NCBI GenBank assembly: GCA_003696565.1
Contig: RFHA01000332.1
Span: forward strand, 1 to 44,562
Length of the DNA stretch: 44,562 nucleotides
Direction: 5' to 3'
Source: Chloroflexota bacterium
GTDB lineage: Bacteria; Chloroflexota; Anaerolineae; Aggregatilineales; Phototrophicaceae
Position numbers and translations under genes: made by a program
Notes under the pieces: model-generated
Seen by the model: the letters and a program-made list of their open reading frames with translations, nothing else
What the model was told of the DNA's origin: nothing
Database searches by the model: none
Shown here: positions 43,227 through 44,562 of the stretch, piece by piece
How the letters are laid out: the number at the start of each line of letters is the position of its first letter
How positions within the stretch are numbered: the first letter of the stretch is position 1

Positions 43227-44052
43227 TTTACAAGAACTGCATGATACGGAATTTCCACTTCCAGAGGGAATGCAGGGAAATGTCGCTATCACGAATTTAA
43301 GTAAAATTTACAATTGGAGCCGGCGTAATTCGATGTGGCCCCTGTTATTTGGGTTGGCTTGCTGTGCTATTGAAATGATTGGTACGGCTGCCTCTCGCTT
43401 TGATTTTTCTCGCTTTGGGATGGAAGTAATGCGTGCCACCCCTCGGCAGTCAGATTTGATGATTGTATCTGGTACGGTGACCAAAAAGATGGTTGTGCCT
43501 ATTGTGCGTTTATATAACCAAATGCCAGAGCCAAAATATGTGATGGCAATGGGGGCGTGTGCTAGTGGTGGCGGTCCATTCAAAGAAGGGTATAACGTTG
43601 TTTCTGGGATTGATAAGTATTTGCCAGTTGATATTTATGTTCCTGGTTGCCCACCAACCCCACAAGCATTGCTTTATGGTTTAATCGCTTTGCAAAAGAA
43701 GATTGATGGGCAATCCTTGGCAAATTTTGATGATGTACCTTGGTATGGTGTTGGACCGTCTGAGCCGACACCAATTCCAATTTTAGGTCCTGATATCATT
43801 GACCCCCGTCAGATGGACATGATCCGCCGGCAAGCAGAGCTAGCAGCACTTGGGCAACCAGTTGGAGTGCGTGAGTTGCCATCTAAGCCAATTTATGAAG
43901 CTGTGCCAAAGCAAATGTCAGCGCGTGCAGCGGCAGCAGCAGAAGCCGCTGCTGCGCCAGCACAAGCAGACCCGTCTGCGGAAATGGTACTTGAATTACG
44001 CAAGAAAGCCTTGGCACGTAAACGTGCTTTTGATGCTGCGAGAGGAAAGTAA
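43213..44052 (+). CDS. nuoB: NADH-quinone oxidoreductase subunit B
   Basis: NuoB carries cluster N2, the last Fe-S cluster before quinone in complex I. The ligands are visible: LACCAIEM (two Cys), GACASGGG and VPGCPPTP. The ATG at 43213 has GAGGAG five bases upstream, inside the end of iscX. At 279 aa it is longer than usual: after the conserved core (about residue 175) comes a tail of roughly 100 residues rich in Ala, then a basic helix ([12 protein letters not shown]). Followed four bases later by nuoC. Confidence 0.96.
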   Translation: MSTINLQELHDTEFPLPEGMQGNVAITNLSKIYNWSRRNSMWPLLFGLACCAIEMIGTAASRFDFSRFGMEVMRATPRQSDLMIVSGTVTKKMVVPIVRLYNQMPEPKYVMAMGACASGGGPFKEGYNVVSGIDKYLPVDIYVPGCPPTPQALLYGLIALQKKIDGQSLANFDDVPWYGVGPSEPTPIPILGPDIIDPRQMDMIRRQAELAALGQPVGVRELPSKPIYEAVPKQMSARAAAAAEAAAAPAQADPSAEMVLELRKKALARKRAFDAARGK

Positions 44053-44056
44053 TAGA

Positions 44057-44562
44057 ATGAGTGATTTAGTTCCTGTTGAAGAAAATTTGCAAGATACTCA
44101 GTCTGCTATCGACTATCTAAAAGAAAAATTTCCGGGCACGGTGACGGAAGATACCCGTGATGGATTTGAAGGGGTTGTGGTTGATTCTCGTAAATTGGTG
44201 GAAGTTGCTACAACAATCCGGGATGAATTAGGCTACGATTATCTTTCTAGTGCTACAGCAGTTGATTACCTGGGGGTAGCAGACCCAGATAGCGATATGG
44301 AAATGGTTTATCATGCTTATCGCACATCTGGGGGTAAGGCGTTAGTGTTCAAAGCACAAACACCGCGCGATAATCCCGAAATTCCATCATTAATTGATGT
44401 TTGGCCCGGTGTAGATTTTCAAGAACGCGAAGCCTATGACTTGATGGGGATTCGTTTTCCGGGACATCCGAACCTCAAGCGTATTTTAATGTGGGAAGGA
44501 TTCCATGGGCATCCACTTCGTAAAGATTGGAAAGAAGCCTACTACGAAGAAGATCATAAACC
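44057..44562 (+). CDS. nuoC: NADH-quinone oxidoreductase subunit C, partial
   Basis: Starts at ATG 44057, with AGAGGAAAG upstream, and runs off the window after 168 codons. The 30-kDa subunit signature is present: EREAYDLMGIRFPGHPNLKR followed by ILMWEGF and HPLRKDW. NuoC is a structural hydrophilic subunit of complex I. Whether it ends as a separate NuoC or continues as a NuoCD fusion cannot be seen. Confidence 0.93.
   Translation, partial: MSDLVPVEENLQDTQSAIDYLKEKFPGTVTEDTRDGFEGVVVDSRKLVEVATTIRDELGYDYLSSATAVDYLGVADPDSDMEMVYHAYRTSGGKALVFKAQTPRDNPEIPSLIDVWPGVDFQEREAYDLMGIRFPGHPNLKRILMWEGFHGHPLRKDWKEAYYEEDHK

Overview
The window looks like chromosomal DNA of a Chloroflexota bacterium, most likely the Anaerolineae or a sister class. 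This is an inference from gene content and style, not from a marker phylogeny. The clues are LysM proteins with long Thr/Pro linkers, WD40-rich Ser/Thr kinases, a split SecD/SecF/YajC set, T-box and SAM-I leaders, and a nuoB-nuoC start. The DNA leans towards AT, and TTG and GTG starts with good ribosome binding sites are frequent. I see no phage, transposon or CRISPR.

Layout. 1-3373 (-): yajC-secD-secF translocon operon, ending at back-to-back terminators. 3504-5372 (+): a secreted protein of unknown function and a membrane protein with a NERD-like domain. 5429-8538 (-): response regulator/ParA fusion, sirtuin and GAF histidine kinase, with a second histidine kinase divergent at 8704. 9934-11676 (+): mutL. 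11677-14156 (-): two paralogous LysM/Ig-like envelope proteins. 14216-15184 (-): a nucleotidyltransferase-like protein with a broken signature. 15317 (+): a small HEAT-like protein. 15609-19425 (-): a valine T-box leader driving a methyltransferase and valS. 19446-20253 (-): udk downstream of a tRNA-Thr(CGU). 20306-23143 (-): purH and rarA. 23252-25811 (+): gpmI and a YitT-type membrane protein. 25813-28308 (-): STAS protein and glgX. 28382-36950 (-): a signalling block of FHA protein, Clp-N/kinase-like fusion, Ser/Thr kinase-STAND-WD40 protein and FAD oxidoreductase. 37053-41359: methionine/threonine genes, with a SAM-I riboswitch and a plant-type cystathionine gamma-synthase, then Nudix and thrC on the minus strand and thrB on the plus strand. 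41421-44562 (+): aldehyde dehydrogenase, IscX, NuoB and the start of NuoC (cut by the window end).

How the parts connect. ThrB makes O-phosphohomoserine. ThrC converts it to threonine, and the plant-like cystathionine gamma-synthase next door may draw on the same pool, gated by SAM through its riboswitch. The T-box links valS, and the methyltransferase before it, to uncharged tRNA-Val. IscX immediately before Fe-S-rich complex I genes suggests coupling of cluster supply to Nuo assembly.

Most unusual features. The 28.4-37.0 kb block is the best candidate for an under-described system: a phosphothreonine reader, a Clp-N domain fused to an aminoglycoside-phosphotransferase-like kinase with an inserted domain, and a kinase-STAND NTPase with 14 WD40 blades, packed as one transcription unit with a redox enzyme. 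Others are a SecF with an apparently triplicated periplasmic domain, a MutL whose endonuclease metal ligands are replaced, a SAM-I leader that appears to act by masking the Shine-Dalgarno sequence, and a LysM variant with an inserted cysteine pair.
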